A stretch of 64,000 nt of DNA. Source: Rhynochetos jubatus (lineage: Eukaryota > Chordata > Aves > Eurypygiformes > Rhynochetidae). The stretch spans positions 67,995,433 to 68,059,432 of the forward strand of contig CM050690.1 of NCBI GenBank assembly GCA_027574665.1, written 5' to 3'. The translations under genes and the position numbers were made by a program. The notes below the pieces were generated by a model that had not been told where the DNA came from, did not search any database, and saw nothing but the letters and a program-made list of their open reading frames with translations. Positions 62,815-64,000 of the stretch are shown here, piece by piece. Position 1 is the stretch's first letter. Every line of letters starts with the position of its first letter.

Positions 62815-62820
62815 GTAAGT

Positions 62821-64000
62821 ATGTTTCTCTTCCTACGGCACTGTAGGTTACAACTGCCTCTCTCCTCTCCTCTTGCACAGTAAATCTCAGTAACAACTCA
62901 GCTGGGTTAGTTGCAAGTGTAACAGCAAACCACAGTACGTCTTTGGGGTACTGAAACTAAACAGATGTGTCATAGAAAAATAAAGGCCACTGATAGTTCA
63001 AGCAGGTGTTTTTACAAGAAAGAGGGGAAAATGTATTACCTCATTTTGTTTAAATTTGTCTTCAAATGAACTTGTTTTTCTACGTTGTTCGATCTCATGT
63101 ACAAGATAGTGCTGTAAGGGAACAAGTCACTTTGGAATGTTGTAGCAAACTCAACCATGATTACTGCAATTCAGGAGGGAGTCAGCTGGACAGTTTCTAT
63201 TAGCAATCAGTAGCTTGTTTAAAGGAAAAGCAATAGTCCTCCTCCCCACCCAAATACTCCAGAAAACCCGAGCCCAGGGTCTTCAAGCAAAGAGGAAGGA
63301 AGTGAAGCCAGTATTTTAAATCATTAATGTTCTTGGAAATATCTTCTTCTCTAGTAGCAATAGATCTTCCTATTAAAATAAAATGTATGGTTGTAAAAAT
63401 GAACATTAGTCCTCCAAGCAGGACTCACCAGGACTGCTAGCAGGTTGTTGCTGGCTATGTCAACAGAAAGTTGTGTTATTTTTTTGTATCATCTTGGTCA
63501 GAGTGGTAACTCTTGGATAGAGGAGAACATAAAATCCAAATGTCAAAGTTGATACAAAGGAAGAAATTCTCCCATGTTTAGTGGAGAAACCAAAGTACCT
63601 CAACTGTCTGTAAAATGACCATTTGATTGTAGGTTTTTAGTCTAGGACAATTTAACACCAAATTGCATCTTTCATTCATGGACTTCAAGGGTTTTTACTG
63701 AAGGAAGAGGAACAACCATTCACCACCATCTGTTCACACCAAGTGTCAGTTAGGAACCACCAAACAGCATGATCAAGAGCCCTTCCAGCACACCATATCC
63801 CAGAGAAGAGGAAGAAAGGCCTTCTTAAGTCATACTGTTATAAGAAGCTGTTCTCTGCTTCCATTTAAGCTGATGGCAGGACTTCTGCTCTGATTGTTGT
63901 GATTAGGTTTAGATACCACCTCAGAAACCACCCTGACTCGTGGGCATCACTGGTGGGTGCTGTGCTTTTCCCCACACCAGGACTGTAATGCACACGATTT
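62821..64000. other. Non-coding stretch to the window end
   Basis: No second exon for the upstream candidate, no repeat and no RNA gene can be recognised. Confidence 0.5.

Noticed and set aside
1-64000. CRISPR arrays, tRNA or rRNA genes, prokaryotic operons, viral genomes
   Set aside because: No regularly spaced repeats, no box A/box B pair or rRNA segment recognised, and no dense coding. The window has the character of vertebrate non-coding DNA.

Overview
This window looks like bird nuclear DNA, and almost all of it is non-coding. It is AT-leaning and CpG-poor, with the homopolymer and microsatellite load of a vertebrate intergenic or intronic region. The repeats that can be recognised are mainly CR1-type LINE fragments. 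One of them ends in the eight-base tail unit ATTCTATG, which is typical of avian CR1. No Alu, L1 or B-type SINE is visible. There is no bacterial operon, rRNA, CRISPR array or complete protein-coding gene. Most open frames longer than 60 codons look like chance, or are decayed CR1 sequence.

Layout. 1-7,160: mostly featureless, with one CpG-enriched patch carrying a perfect CRE palindrome near 4,466. 7,165-7,460: a minus-strand CR1 3' end fused to a (TAGAC)n microsatellite. About 8,450-9,610: a probable solo endogenous-retrovirus LTR with a TATA box and a strong stem-loop just downstream. 13,055-14,012: a plus-strand CR1 fragment. 16,629-16,800: a minus-strand CR1 3' end. 21,554-23,278: the best-preserved CR1, plus strand, with endonuclease C-terminus, internally deleted reverse transcriptase, ORF2 stop, 3' UTR and tail. 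23,300-41,000: largely unannotatable, with a weak MIR-like relic near 28,250. 42,991-43,110: a CR1 3' end. 45,935-52,180: a CR1 cluster made of a plus-strand fragment, a tiny orphan fragment and a long minus-strand copy. 52,200-64,000: no recognisable repeat, with a possible TATA box and first coding exon near 62,430-62,820.

The most informative observation is in the CR1 cluster. The oppositely oriented copies at 46 kb and 51 kb share a 317-bp patch with only two mismatches, including the same stop codon and frame break, while the sequence just outside the patch agrees at only about half of its positions. This looks like gene conversion or a local inverted duplication between old repeats. Two short exon-like segments (41,068-41,217 and 62,715-62,814) are the best candidates for real coding sequence. 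Neither encodes a protein I recognise. I found no evidence for a novel multi-gene system here.
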